Shown here in pieces: positions 10,040 through 20,900 of a stretch of 64,000 nt of DNA (the first letter of the stretch is position 1; each line of letters begins with the position of its first letter). The notes below the pieces were generated by a model, which was not told the origin of the DNA, made no database searches, and saw only the letters and a program-made list of their open reading frames with translations. The stretch is from Bathynomus jamesi (Eukaryota; Arthropoda; Malacostraca; Isopoda; Cirolanidae), in NCBI GenBank assembly GCA_023014485.1, contig JAJOZX010009439.1:22501-86500 (forward strand). Direction: 5' to 3'. A program made the translations under genes and the position numbers.

Positions 10040-11662
10040 AAGGTAATTGTTTAGTTAATTTTCTGGAGGATAGCTTTCCAGTTCAAAAGGTTGGGGAACC
10101 TACAAGGTTGGACAGTATTTTAAAAGTAATAGAACCGTTAAGCAATAGCGATCACAATATGGTAGAGGAAAGGCGGTAAAGGTGCTGCGGGAAATTATAG
10201 GCCAATCAATTTAGCGTCCGTTGTAATTAACGGTACTGGAATTGATGATAATTAGGGATCGAATAGTCGAACACTTAGAATTGCATAACTTGATTAGAAA
10301 TACACAACACGGTTTTAGGCGAAACAAGTCTGGCTTAACTAATCTTTTATAGTTTTTCCAAAGCGTGGTTGAAGTTTATGGTAGTCATCGGGCGGTAGAT
10401 GTAGTGTATTTAGATTTTCAAAAAACATTTGACACCGTACCGCACAAAAGACTAAGTCTCATGGAATCCGGGGTGTAGTAATAAATTGGATAGAAGAGTG
10501 GTTGCGAAGTAGGAAACAGAGGGTGGTCGTTGATGGAGCGGAGTCTTCTTGGGCTAATGTAGCGAGCGGTTTCCTGAGGGTTCTGTATTGTGCCCCTTGC
10601 TTTTTCTTATCTATATTAACGATTTAGAAGTCGGCCTAGTCAGTACAGTTTCAAAGTTTCCTGATGACACGAAGTTGGGTGGTAGGGCGATAAATTACGA
10701 TGATAGAGGTAAAATTCAGGAAGATCTGAATAAAATCGTAGATTGGTCGATCACATGGCAAATGAGATTTAACGTCGATAAGTGCAAAAACTTTATATAT
10801 AGGTTCGTGTAACAGTAATTTTGTGTATAATATATCAGGGAAGGAATTGGCAAGCGTAGAGCAGGAAAAAGATTTAGGAGTTATAGTCAATGGTGATTTG
10901 AGGTGTCGCGCGTCTTAAGGTACCTAAGCGCCACCACAGGCGAAAACGTGTTTTTGATGGATATCACTATTTTCACCCTTCCTCTATCGCGTGGTTTGGG
11001 TTATAATGACCTTACGACACTAGAAGTATGGTTGAAAACCTTATGAAGCGAACTACTTTTTTCACCTCTATCGCCAGCCAAAAGTTCACCCAAAGTTCGG
11101 CATAATAAGAAAATCCAAAAATTAAAAAATATATATATAAAATATAAAATATGAAAATCTATTCCAAAAACTCATCTACATCTTCATTAGCATACTTAGA
11201 ACTGTAATTTAGCCAAAAATTAACATTCTAGCTCAATTAATAACAGAGATACTATTGCGAGAATATTGCTGAACTTTGGAGGCGATTTCTGACGAAGTTT
11301 AATTTTGGCGCTTAGGTACCTTAAGGCGCGGAACACCTCATTTAAAAGTAGCGAAACAAAGTACAGCAACGGTCAATAAGGAGAACAAAGTGCTAGGTTT
11401 TATAGCTAGGAATTTTTAGCACAAATCGCGCAATATTATTGTTCCTCTTTATAGGACATTAGTTAGACCCCATTTGGAGTAGGCGATCCAATTTTGGATA
11501 GCATATGCTCAAGGGTATAGACAAAATCGAAAGAGTTCAAAGACGAGCAACAAAGATGATTCCGTCGCTTTGGTCAAAGTCGTAAGAGGATGGGAGTTAA
11601 AATTGCATACACTCGAGACTAGGAGGAAAAGAGGTGATCTAATCCAGGTTTTTTAAGTGAAA
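10040..11662 (+). pseudogene. CR1-type LINE ORF2, decayed and internally deleted (copy CR1-A)
   Basis: The end of the endonuclease domain (VGEPTRLDSIL, then EPLSNSDHNMVE at about 10090-10170) is followed directly by reverse transcriptase sequence starting at GNYRPINLAS (about 10190), so the middle has been deleted. RT motifs follow with many stops and shifts. PEGSVLCPLLFLIYINDLE lies near 10575 and the catalytic box reads FPDD instead of FADD (10655). The thumb continues with NVDKCK. After a 440-bp MITE at 10900-11339 the frame resumes with VAKQSTATVNKENKVLGF, and then EFKLK-type C-terminal sequence reaches LIQVF at about 11655, where a second LINE cuts it. Non-functional. Confidence 0.85.
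10900..11339. mobile_element. 440-bp MITE with 33-bp TIRs and ATTT target duplication
   Basis: The left end (10900-10932, beginning GAGGTGTCGCGCG and containing CTTAAGGTACCTAAGCGCC) is the inverted copy of the right end (11307-11339, ending CACCTC). ATTT occurs at 10896-10899 and again at 11340-11343. Removing the element plus one ATTT restores the LINE reading NGDLKVAKQ across the site. Non-coding interior. A 4-bp duplication occurs in Sola and Chapaev elements, but I cannot assign the superfamily. Confidence 0.9.
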
Positions 11663-13276
11663 ATGAAAATGAAAAGATTTATTAGCAGACTAAAGTCCAT
11701 ATGACAAATATTAATAATACAGTGACAGTTCATATACTAAGGATAGAAACATATACAATTAATGAGAAATAATACAGTAATATCGGAGTTAAATGGAGCT
11801 ACAAACAAACGTTTTTGTACCATGAGTACCATACTTTAGAAGACAAACGGCAGGACTCATGGATAGCTTGGATAATCGGGTTCGTTGATTTTTGATTCTT
11901 TGCGTTAGGCTGTATTGAGCATGTCTAGTTACCTCTGGGAAGCTCGGAACATTGCAGGTAGCAAACATTTGCAAAGCTAAGCATCTCGGGGGCAATTTAT
12001 GTAGGAGTCTAAAAGACAACAAATTTATGGTTCTGACAGAACCTTTTTTATAATTCACCCAGAGTTGCTGTCAGTATATATTACTGCAGAAATTACGAAA
12101 GAGAGTGTCTTTAGCTTCACTTGTACAGAACCGGAAGTTCCTTATGTTATATTCGCTTTCGCACAAAGGCTTCGAGATTGTTTTCTTATATCTGATTCAT
12201 CACACTAGGAGCTGGTGATAGTTCGACCCAAATACTTAAACTCTTGTACTTCCTCAATTACAGTACTTCACCTCTCATTTTAAACCTAATATCAGAGAGT
12301 TGATTACAGCTTTTAGGATGGAATTGCATAACTGAAGTTTTTGTAACATTAAAAAGAATATCATGTTTCTGCGAATACACTTCGCAGACTTTTAGTAGCC
12401 GATCCAGACCTTTAACAGAGGGACTTATTAACACCATATCATCGGCATAAACTAAGTTATTTATCCTTGTTTTAGCTATACAACATCCCACTGTTGCCTC
12501 ATTAAGTGAAGCAATTAATCCACCAATATACACATTAAACAGCATAGGAGAGAGCACAGAGCCTTGCCTCACCCCGCAAGAGGAGCCAAAACATTAAAAC
12601 ATTTGGATAGTATATTGCCACACCTCACAGTAAAAGATTGGTGGGAATACCAAAATTTCAATAAATTTAATATGGACATGGGAACTTTATTATCTTCTAG
12701 TTTTTTAAATGAAATATTGTAGCTCACTCTATCATATGCCTCACTTATATCTAGGAAACTGCTATAAATAGTTGAATTACTGTCAGTGTATTTAGATATA
12801 ATTTCCTTAAGTACATAGATACACAGGTCATTTGAATGGGACCTTTTTAAACCAAACTGATTAGGAAATATCCATAAGTAATCATTTAATCGGTGTAACA
12901 AGAGTTTTTCTAGTAGTTTCGAGAAGCAGGAGGTGACAGCAATAGGCCTGTAATTATTGCTGGATAGAATGTCCCCATACTTATTTTTGACCAGGGGCAA
13001 GATAAATACCCTCATAAATTCTGCAGGGATATAGCTATGAGCAAGCATGGCTGAGAAGAGCAATGATATATGCAGACACCACACGTCATTGCATATTTTA
13101 AGTGCTCATTCGATAGGTCATTTACCCTTGACGCAGAACCAGTCTTTAACTCTTTAATTATCCTCTTTACTTCAGGAACTGATATCAAAATATTTTCCCT
13201 TGTCCCTCCCACAGGCGTTTCGCTGCAGTGTATCTTAAGATTGTCCCTGCTCACGCTATTAAGAATGCTTGAGTAG
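11657..13276 (-). pseudogene. Non-LTR retrotransposon (LINE) reverse transcriptase, 5'-truncated
   Basis: The minus strand reads as an RT: PEVKRIIKELKTGSASRVNDL (13254-13012 frame), then NNYRPIAVTSCFSKLLEKL and FLDISEAYDRVSYNISF, a one-base frameshift at the VRQGS motif (about 12585), RQGSVLSPMLFNVYI, and an intact YADDMVL catalytic box near 12440. The final ORF (12058-11789) reads GTHGTKTFVCSSI at its C-terminus. The 3' end shows three degenerate TTTTCA units (plus-strand GAAAATGAAAATGAAAA at about 11660), a LINE-type tail, and abuts CR1-A. The endonuclease is missing. Clade not assigned. Confidence 0.82.
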
Positions 13277-13437
13277 TCGTTTTTTCACAGCTTTGCAATT
13301 TCATTTTTTCCCGACACCCCACCGATTGTCGGAGGGAGGTCATTTTTGACACCCGTTTTCATTCTTAACAAATTTATTAATATATATATAAATATATATT
13401 TGAAAATTATTTCACGAAAGTAACACGTGAAAAATAT

Positions 13438-13527
13438 TTATGATGAATAAAACCACGAAGGAAAGGATGTCATTAGACGAAAGCGCTTGAGCACCATTTT
13501 GTGTTTCCTTTCCTTCGTGGTTTTATT

Positions 13528-13588
<61 letters not shown>
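13438..13588. repeat. 27-bp hairpin followed by (TA)n
   Basis: GATGAATAAAACCACGAAGG at 13442 reappears inverted at 13505-13531, giving a stem of about 26 bp around a 37-nt loop. A (TA)n array of about 55 bp begins directly at the end of the second arm. The layout resembles the SINE palindrome at 7795-7985. Confidence 0.75.
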
Positions 13589-13591
<3 letters not shown>

Positions 13592-13943
13592 CGCCCTCCC
13601 GGCCCTAGCACCCAAGGATGATGGGGCTCGACCCTCGGTCTTTCTCATCCTTGGTCTTTTTCCACTTCGACTGTCCCCTCCACCCTTTCTTTTTCCTCTG
13701 TCTTTCCTCTCACTTTTTCTTTGTTTTTCCGCTGAGATATGCCCTTTTAAATAGAGGCGAATCGGTTCTTCCCGAACTTAAAAAAAAAAAAAATATATTA
13801 TATATATGGGATGAATTTCACAATTACAAACGTGAAATGAATGAATGAACGATGGAAACCCACAAGAGTCATTCTCTGACGAGGTGTACTTCTGAATACA
13901 CGTAAAACTTTCGAATCATTTTTTCTTTTTCCCTATGGGTTTG

Positions 13944-13990
<47 letters not shown>

Positions 13991-14068
13991 TATATATATG
14001 AGGCTCAAGTGTCAGGACACACAAGGGAAATTAATTCATATTAGTACTGTTTGTTTTCTCTGTTCCAG
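13589..14068. other. No gene; poly-A tract and (TA)n array
   Basis: Holds a pyrimidine-rich stretch, a run of 14 A at about 13780-13793 that could be a retroposon tail, and (TA)n at about 13951-13998. The 76-codon frame at 13618-13848 is low-complexity and not credible as a gene. Confidence 0.4.
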
Positions 14069-14262
14069 ATGACAGATGGGAAATTAACGAAACATGAGTG
14101 AATGAAGTTGGTCTTCATGTACGCAAGAGAAGAAATCACGTGCCGAAGTGTCGCAGACGAATTTAATCAGCAAAAACTCAAGGGAGAAAAAACATTGTTT
14201 TCTCAACTGTCAGAAAAGTGAGAGCGATTTCAAGCAACCGGGACTGTTTTTGACAGAATATA
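14069..14262 (+). pseudogene. Mariner-like transposase N-terminal HTH fragment
   Basis: From ATG at 14069 the frame reads MTDGKLTKHE, an in-frame TGA, then MKLVFMYAREEITCRSVADEF and, after another stop, ERFQATGTVFDR. This matches the helix-turn-helix region of the same transposase type whose catalytic C-terminus is at 597-1010 (typical order: VADEF..., RFQATGTV..., SGRP). An acceptor-like TTTTCTCTGTTCCAG precedes the ATG. Nothing of the catalytic domain follows. Confidence 0.6.
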
Positions 14263-14370
14263 TACGAGTATATATGTTGACAGTCAATGTGTGAAACCAG
14301 TCATTTCACGTAATGCCTAAAAATTCGAGGCATTTAGTATAATTCGATTAAGCGATTAATGACTTCGTGA

Positions 14371-14425
14371 AGGTTAAGTTAGGGTGGTTAGGTTAGGTTA
14401 GATTAGGTTGGTTAGATTAGGTTAG
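14371..14425 (+). repeat. Degenerate TTAGG-like interstitial tract
   Basis: Repeated GGTTAGGTTAG units with substitutions. TTAGG is the usual arthropod telomere repeat, but this tract is short, degenerate and embedded among other repeats. Confidence 0.5.
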
Positions 14426-14481
14426 TAATGTGTATTAGCTATGTTTAAGGGTCACAGGTATTACGCCTAGTAGTATGGGAG

Positions 14482-15200
14482 CTAAAGGTTAGAGTGCAAT
14501 GTAATTGCAAAGGTTGATCAATGTTGCAAAGGGGGAGGGGAATGTTGCCAGAGGTTATGCAACAAGGGGAGGGGTTATCCCCAAAGCTGCAATGAAGGGG
14601 AACTCCCCCAACAAGCTGGGGATTCCCCTAATCTCTTTGGGGGACAAGTTGGGACAGCCTCACCCCCAAAAGGGGTATACCTAACTTAAGAGAGGGAGAC
14701 AAAGAAAGATGGTCTTTTGGGGGAGAAGTTGGGACGGCCTCACCCATCCAGAGAGAAACCTAACCTAAGCCTTAACCTAAGAAGGAGAGAGGGGTGTTTG
14801 CCTGGCTCCTGCCAGACACATAATGAGAGTTCATACGTGCGCCAGCTGTCTTATAAGGTCCTAATCAGCCATTTGGCTTAATCCGCCAGTTGGCTTAGAA
14901 GGCTTCTTAGAAGACGTAAATGGCTTGTTCAGGTGTACATTATTAGGGTTGAGTTGCCAGATTGCGCTATTTTTTTAATTAAAGCATATATTCTTGACAG
15001 TTAACTTTCTTCCACTTGGCATTATCCGACGGTTGTCTCAATCCGCCAGTTGGCTTAACCCGCCAGTTGACGTAGAAGACCTAGAAGGCAGGTGTATATA
15101 TTGACTAACTTTTTAGCTGCCATTTTGCGGTATTCAGATATTCTTGACAGTTGGCTTAGAAAAATGTCAGTAGATTTAGAAGGCCTAACCAGCCATTTGG
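14482..15200 (-). repeat. Dispersed repeat R1, copy 2, with internal duplications
   Basis: The inverted copy of R1 starts at GGTTAGAGTGCAATG and continues through GGGGTATACCTAAC to CCGCCAGTTGGCTTAGAAGG (about 14918). The segment with GGGGGA.AAGTTGGGAC.GCCTCACCC occurs twice (about 14640 and 14718). CCGCCAGTTGGCTTA units recur to about 15200, so this copy expanded locally. Confidence 0.72.
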
Positions 15201-15701
15201 TATATATATAAATAAATAATAATATCGTTTATATATCCACCAAAAGAATTAAATAAAACACCATTACATCATTCTGTTTATTTAGACGAATTATTGGAAT
15301 CAATTTCACGAAATATATAGAAAATTTATAAATATACAATCCTATAAAAACGATGGAATATATATGATCAAGAAATAAAATAAAAAATAATAATAGCATA
15401 AAAAATACGAACGAGGAATATATATATAATCAAAAAATAAAATAAAAACTAATAATATGCAAAATGATGGAGTATAATCATCAACATATTAGTACAAGAA
15501 AAATATATATAGATACAATTATATGAAATAATTAAATATATTGAAAATAAATACACATCAAAATACATTCGTTCTACTGCGTTTAACTAAAACACTAAAC
15601 TCGCACGTAATCGAATCTACAGTCACATCATTATTGCTTTGCACTACGCAGTAAATACGATTTAACATTATTTCACCGCTCAAGGTGTGCGGGCTCCTAT
15701 A
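15201..15701. other. AT-rich DNA, partial tandem duplication
   Basis: Includes two adjacent related units of about 66 bp at about 15356-15480 (each with GGAATATATAT and AAATAAAATAAAAA). No gene, and no Polinton terminus that I could identify. Confidence 0.4.
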
Positions 15702-15836
15702 TTAGATGTAAATGGCATTCATATCGTTCAATACTATTTTTGTGAGCACTTTACATTCGGTTGGCAAGTTATCTTTAAACACGGATAGAATACAATCAAA
15801 AGCACGCACAAAGAGGGTATCGTTAGACCACATCAT
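15702..15836 (-). CDS. Small unknown ORF, 44 aa
   Basis: Starts MMWSNDTLFVRAFDCILSV, contains NLPTECKVLTKIVLNDMN, and stops at 15702-15704. I do not recognise it. The composition looks protein-like, and it lies downstream of the two unknown gene remnants on the same strand. It could be a third small gene or the displaced end of the 15921-16651 gene. Confidence 0.3.
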   Translation of the reverse strand: MMWSNDTLFVRAFDCILSVFKDNLPTECKVLTKIVLNDMNAIYI

Positions 15837-15920
15837 TATTAAATACAAGTTTATAAACACTCCTTTCCAATAGAGGGTTTTTTCCTTACCGACCCTAACT
15901 TTTCAATCGTGAATTCTTCT

Positions 15921-16651
15921 TCACAACGCATAGCGGCAATTGAAATAATCTTCCAAGTCGTAACGACTGCTGCTCATTATATAGAGGTACAATTCTTCAG
16001 GGTGAACAGTGTAAGCGAGCTCTGCCCTGTATCGCTCAAGTCCTTTGTACCAAAGTTCATGATATTTCGAAGAGTCTAAACCTTTTAAATAAGCATCCAG
16101 CTCTAGACCATTCTCGCCTTGTTCATTCCTACATTCGATAAATCCGTCGAGCAGAGCGTTGTATGCGTATTCAAGAACCGTGTCAAAATAAATCATATCC
16201 GTAACACGCGCGTCTAATATAGGCTTCAGCTTGCAGAATCCGACGAATTTAAACATTCTGTCGAGGATGACTCGGTTTCGCGTAAGAACAAGAACGTTAT
16301 TATCAGTCGTATATCAATGCATGGCTGTTCGTTATTTATACACAACCTACAAACAACGGCATTTGAGGGGGCATCACTAATCTGTTCTCTTCTTGCACCT
16401 ACACCTGCAGGTATTTTATAACGGTTCTCACTCCACTTCTCAACTATCACGAAGACTCTATTCATCTCCTCAACACTTAAATAAATAACATTACGTTTAC
16501 CAGAGTTTGTTTGTCTACAAGTCGTACCAAGTACATAGTTAATGGTACCGGTTTCACGCCTGAACACGCGCAATAACTTCGTCACGGACACATTGTACGC
16601 GGCATTGAGAATGCTTCTCAAAGGAAGTTCCATGGTATTCGAGGAGTGCAC
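15921..16651 (-). pseudogene. Unknown protein, two overlapping ORFs (Polinton-side accessory gene?)
   Basis: The ORFs 16651-16226 (141 aa) and 16256-15921 (111 aa) overlap by 31 bases in different frames and probably formed one protein of about 240 residues, split by a single frameshift near 16240. The first part has NVIYLSVEEMNRVFVIVEKW and KIPAGVGARREQ. The second has MIYFDTVLEYAYNALLDGF and LERYRAELAYTVHPEELYLY, with many Tyr, Glu and Leu and a likely helical character. I see no signal peptide, membrane segment or catalytic motif. It lies on the same strand as, and downstream of, PolB. I recognise no family; an accessory gene of the Polinton is inference. Confidence 0.5.
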
Positions 16652-16865
16652 GTCCAGTTGGTTGAAGCCCTAATTTAACTATGAGCCACGGGTGGGTGGA
16701 TCGGCTCGATTGGAGAGCGAGTCACGCCAAAAGCTGTTGAATCCTGTACGGGTTTGTTCTAGCATGAATCATACGAGTACTTGTAGCTATTATACCGGGC
16801 AATTTTCCGACACATGGGATAATTTCAGTTTTAATGTTTTATGCGCACTAGACGTTCTCCACGCA

Positions 16866-17478
16866 TTAACAATCCGGTGCACTATTTGAGAGAAACATGT
16901 GACAGTATTTATCCTTTTTGTTTAACAATCGATACTCGTCTCTAAACTCTATCAAAAACACACACAGAGCTTTAGCCACAACCTCACTGCGAACCTCGTC
17001 ATGATATATATGAATATAGTGGTAAAAGTACTTTAGCTTGTCCATGATGACAAGGTTTACATTCTCAGCCGCATAATACCGCCTGCCGCACCACAAGACC
17101 CATTATCCATATCTGTTGCTTCTCTCCTGCACGCGTTGTTTCTTCCACCTTACGGTATATGTAAGCGTTTATACAGCTTAGCCCTACAAAGTAGTCCATT
17201 ACGACGTTTGTGCCGCGAATTCCGGCAATACTCTCGCCAGAATATCCATAGAGTATTTGAACATCTTGTTCCTTCGCAAGATTCAATGTATCCTTAAAAG
17301 TCTCAAAGGAGGGTGGGGTAGGTCGTCTTTCAGTAATCACCACATCTTCCGAATTTACAGAATACCACTTCATAAACGTCGAACACGCAATATCAAAAGT
17401 AGCCATCACTATTTTTCGTCGACGTGAGAAAATACACGTATGAGGGCCAGGGTTTGCAGAGGTCAACTGAGCACTCAT
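16866..17478 (-). pseudogene. Unknown protein, frameshifted (Polinton-side accessory gene?)
   Basis: The ORFs 17478-17065 (137 aa) and 17096-16866 (76 aa) overlap near 17090 and read as one protein of about 200 residues with one shift. A plausible start is the internal Met in RRRKIVMATFDIACSTF. Further on are VQILYGYSGESIAGIRGTN, VMDYFVGLSCINAYIY and, after the shift, MDKLKYFYHYIHIYHDEV and a C-terminus rich in charged residues. The 5'-most stretch FDIACSTFMKW loosely recalls the first strand of RNase H-fold proteins, but that is too weak to assign. It sits just downstream of the SINE that follows PolB. Confidence 0.5.
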
Positions 17479-17695
17479 GGGTAGAGATATGCCCAGGTAG
17501 TAGCAGGAGTCACATGACCGCGCTCACAGTCGGAGGAGTTTAGGATTGTACACACGCACGCACACAAAGGAGAAAATGAAACCCTAATTGCAACAAATAT
17601 ACCTAATAAATAAACGTTAACAACACACACACATGTGTATATATATGGCATTGGTTTCTGCTCTATGTAGGAGAATTACAACTTCTGACTATCGT
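17479..17695. other. Intergenic, no feature seen
   Basis: Short (AC)n-like stretches at about 17555-17635 only. Confidence 0.4.
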
Positions 17696-17884
17696 GGCTC
17701 GTGGTGTAGTGGTTAGCACGTCTGGCCGGCAATTGGAAGATCCTGGATTCGATTCCCGGGCGGGTGCCTTATTTTTCATTTGTTTGTTATTTCTCTTCCT
17801 CGTGTGCAGAACACTGCTCTATACTTACGTCGTTTCTATACGTTAATATACTGCGCGGTCATTGCAGTTAAATGTATATATGTA

Positions 17885-17930
<46 letters not shown>
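17696..17930 (+). repeat. tRNA-derived SINE with (TA)n tail, copy D
   Basis: The tRNA-like head at 17696-17768 has GTGGTGTAGTGGTTAGCACG (A box) and GGATTCGATTCCCGGG (B box) around an anticodon arm containing GGCCGGCAATTGG. It is followed by a diverged copy of the SINE body seen at 7501-7604, ending ACTGCGCGGTCATTGCAGTT, and a (TA)n tail from about 17875 to 17928. It ends four bases from the PolB stop codon. Acceptor pairing is imperfect, so I do not call a tRNA gene. Confidence 0.78.
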
Positions 17931-17931
<1 letters not shown>

Positions 17932-17933
17932 AA

Positions 17934-20900
17934 TCAAGGATTAAGGTATCCAAAGGGTACGGTATCATAGGTACCAGGCACCTGGTAACGTTTCCTATAG
18001 GTGTTACGGCATACCTTCGTGCCCCTAAGTTCCTTCACACACCCCAGTTTCTGCGCCCGAAAATTGTGGGTCCCCACAGTCAGTTGGGGTGGATGGTTGC
18101 CCTCATCTTCCAACACACTAGATCCTTCAACGAGTCAAAGTTAACGACTCGTCGGTTCGCATGGTTAAGCGTGATACCCTTAGCCTTCACGATATATTTC
18201 ATATCTCCCCCACCCTCACCCGTACCCCATAGTTTTTGGCCCTGTTGATACAAATGAGTCAGCGTATGCACCATCACCATACTCATCCTTGATCTCGTCA
18301 CTCTCCGAGGAATTCCCCAATAGGAGGCATGTATTCACCCTCCCTCTCTGTGAATATTACGCTATCTGTGTCAGCGTACAGCACCCTCCGCCCAAGAGAG
18401 TGCAGTAGTCCCAAAGCTTGATGGGCGTAGGCCGTTGTGAAGCTGGCTACAGGTATGTTTGTAACCCGTGAGGTATCTGTGGCCAGTTCGGTGATGTTGT
18501 ACTTTATTATGTAAGTATTACCTACATTCACGATCTCCATAACCTCTTTATCGGGAGCGTTGGCATAATCCCAGACTTCACTATAACTTTGTGCCAAATG
18601 AACGTTCCCTTTGCCAGTATTCTGTGAAATTTTCCCCAAAGACTGTTTAGACACAACTTTGCACTAAAGCGCTTGCCAGGATTCTTAACAATTTGGGAAC
18701 GGTCAAGCTGTATTTCACGGGCACGGTAACGCTGAATATAAGCCTTTTTTCATCTTCGGTATCAACTCCTCGCGGATACCCCGATGCTTCTACCTTATCC
18801 TTCAAAAAAGCGTTTATATATGGCGTGAAAAGGTTGGGTAGCTTCTGAAACCTCCACACCTCATGTATCTTCAATATTCTGTATCCATGGCGAACGGCTA
18901 GGTCCAGCTCAGGGCTTGTATATACACCTCTGATCTTACGCTGATTGGTTGTATGATTACAATCCCCTTTTCTCCTCTGCACGCACTTGTGATCTATAAC
19001 GACGGGTAAGATCGGCATCCATAAATCGCGAGGGGGAGCACGTCTACGAAAGAGACCAAAGTAGCGCTCACTCAAGTTTGAGAACTCCTCGATGGTTGGC
19101 ATGGCGGGCCCACCAGTTTTTCAGGTGCACCTACGGGGTACGGATTGTTCTTCATCACGTAGGGATATAAAGAACAGAAGTCGTAGTAATGGAGTTTCAC
19201 GCCCTCCGTAGGTGGAAAGTATAGCTTGAAGGATTTGTACGCCCTCCGAACAAGCTATCGCCGCATTTGAGGATCCAACCATTGAACGCTTGATGGCCCT
19301 TATTTCTTCACGGTACTGGCCATCTGTTTCCATCCGTGCATCATACTCATGCTCCCACACGATCTTGTGAGTGAACTGGGAGCCTATAAGTTGATCGCGG
19401 TTACGGGTCCATGCGAGGCTGTCGGCGGGGATCTTCCATGGAGGTCCCTGTGACGGCACACTCAGGGCGTGGGCATCCATGCCCCCAGCCGTTAAAGGAG
19501 TACACAGTCTTCTCACCAGTGGTTGGATCCTCACTTAGACCATCAACCCAAAAAACACGACCTTAATGGGTACTTCCCGTGTTGCGGGCGTGTTTTGTTA
19601 TACCCCGGTCTGTTGCTGTAGGTGTATGAGGTAAATAGCCTTGTGCCCATAACTGCGGGGATTGTTTCTGTGAATGACGGCTAAGGTGTCTTTAGGCATG
19701 AAGTTATTCTTGAACACCGTAAAACATAATGAGGCGATCGTGGTTGCGACTTGCAGCGGATCGCATTTGAAACGGGCTATGTACATCCTTCTAAAGGCCT
19801 GGAAACATACTCTAAGCACGCACATCATTCACGCAATAACGTCACATTCATCAGCTATATTGTATGGACTAGTTTCATTAAAACTGTTGTAGTGCGGTCA
19901 AAATCTTCACGCTCACTATCACTCATGTTGGTGTAGTTAAAGTAATGTTTGGTGGAGCAGTCCTACGTAATTTAAAGTTTCGTTAGTGAGGAATGTGTAA
20001 GGGAAATACCCTTTTGAAACTTCGGCGGCTACACCCATCACCTTGGGTAGCTTGGCTAATTTACAAGGTGTGAACAATAAAGTATCTTTAAACTGAACAT
20101 TACCTCTATCTGCATTTGTATAGTTTGTTCCCCTTTTCAAGGGGTCGCCTGTAAATATCTCCGATGACTCGTGTTCAAGCAACTCCTTATAAAGGAACGT
20201 GTGTCAAATTTTGTCCTTATGGGCAAGAATATACAAGTCATTTTTTTTAACTTGTCCGCTAATTTGACAATATAGGATACAAAGAGTTTCACAGGGCTGT
20301 CGTGTGCATTCGTTTTAAAAACGTTTGTCCGTTTACCACATTTGTGACACTCATCACACTCGATCTCCATGCACTCATCGCAGATAGTCTGGCTTACAAG
20401 TAAATGTGGAATAACCTCTTTGGTTTCAGCGTTCGTGTATGTTTCTATATCGTAGTACACGGTTATACAAGGGCTATTTTTAGGCTTAGCATCTTTCATA
20501 TAACATACATGCTTACTCCACCGCCTTATATTTCTTCATGGCATGTAGAACAGTGAATTTCATCACATTTATGCTTGAAATTCCCCAATTATCCATCATG
20601 TGAAACATACCGCACTTACAAATCCTCATTTTCCTGCAAGTGCCAATTGATTTATGGAGCTCAAAGCATTTATTATTGAAAAATGTACGTCTACACACAT
20701 TACATTCCCTCTTCTCAGTTCAACTACGACTTTCACATTTGGGGCTTTTACACTGCTCACACCATGTAGCATTCCTTACAATGTTTCACTATATCATCAG
20801 CAAACTCGAGACATCCCTTACACAAATCATGATGCCTTCCATATTTTCGACTTTTATCATAACTAGCGTGAGTCCTTATATTACGGATGGGAGATACGAT

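Noticed and set aside
13618..13848. Phe/Ser-rich 76-codon ORF
   Set aside because: Low-complexity pyrimidine-rich translation ending in a poly-A run.
16866..17478. Holliday-junction resolvase-like (RNase H fold) assignment
   Set aside because: Only a vague resemblance of one strand; no set of acidic residues could be lined up.
15702..17478. Endogenous large DNA virus (nimavirus or nudivirus) fragment
   Set aside because: I recognise no core gene of those viruses, and adjacency to Polinton PolB makes a Polinton origin simpler.
17696..17768. Functional tRNA gene (also 7605-7676 on the minus strand)
   Set aside because: A and B boxes are present but the acceptor stems do not pair properly, and the sequence continues into a shared SINE body and TA tail.
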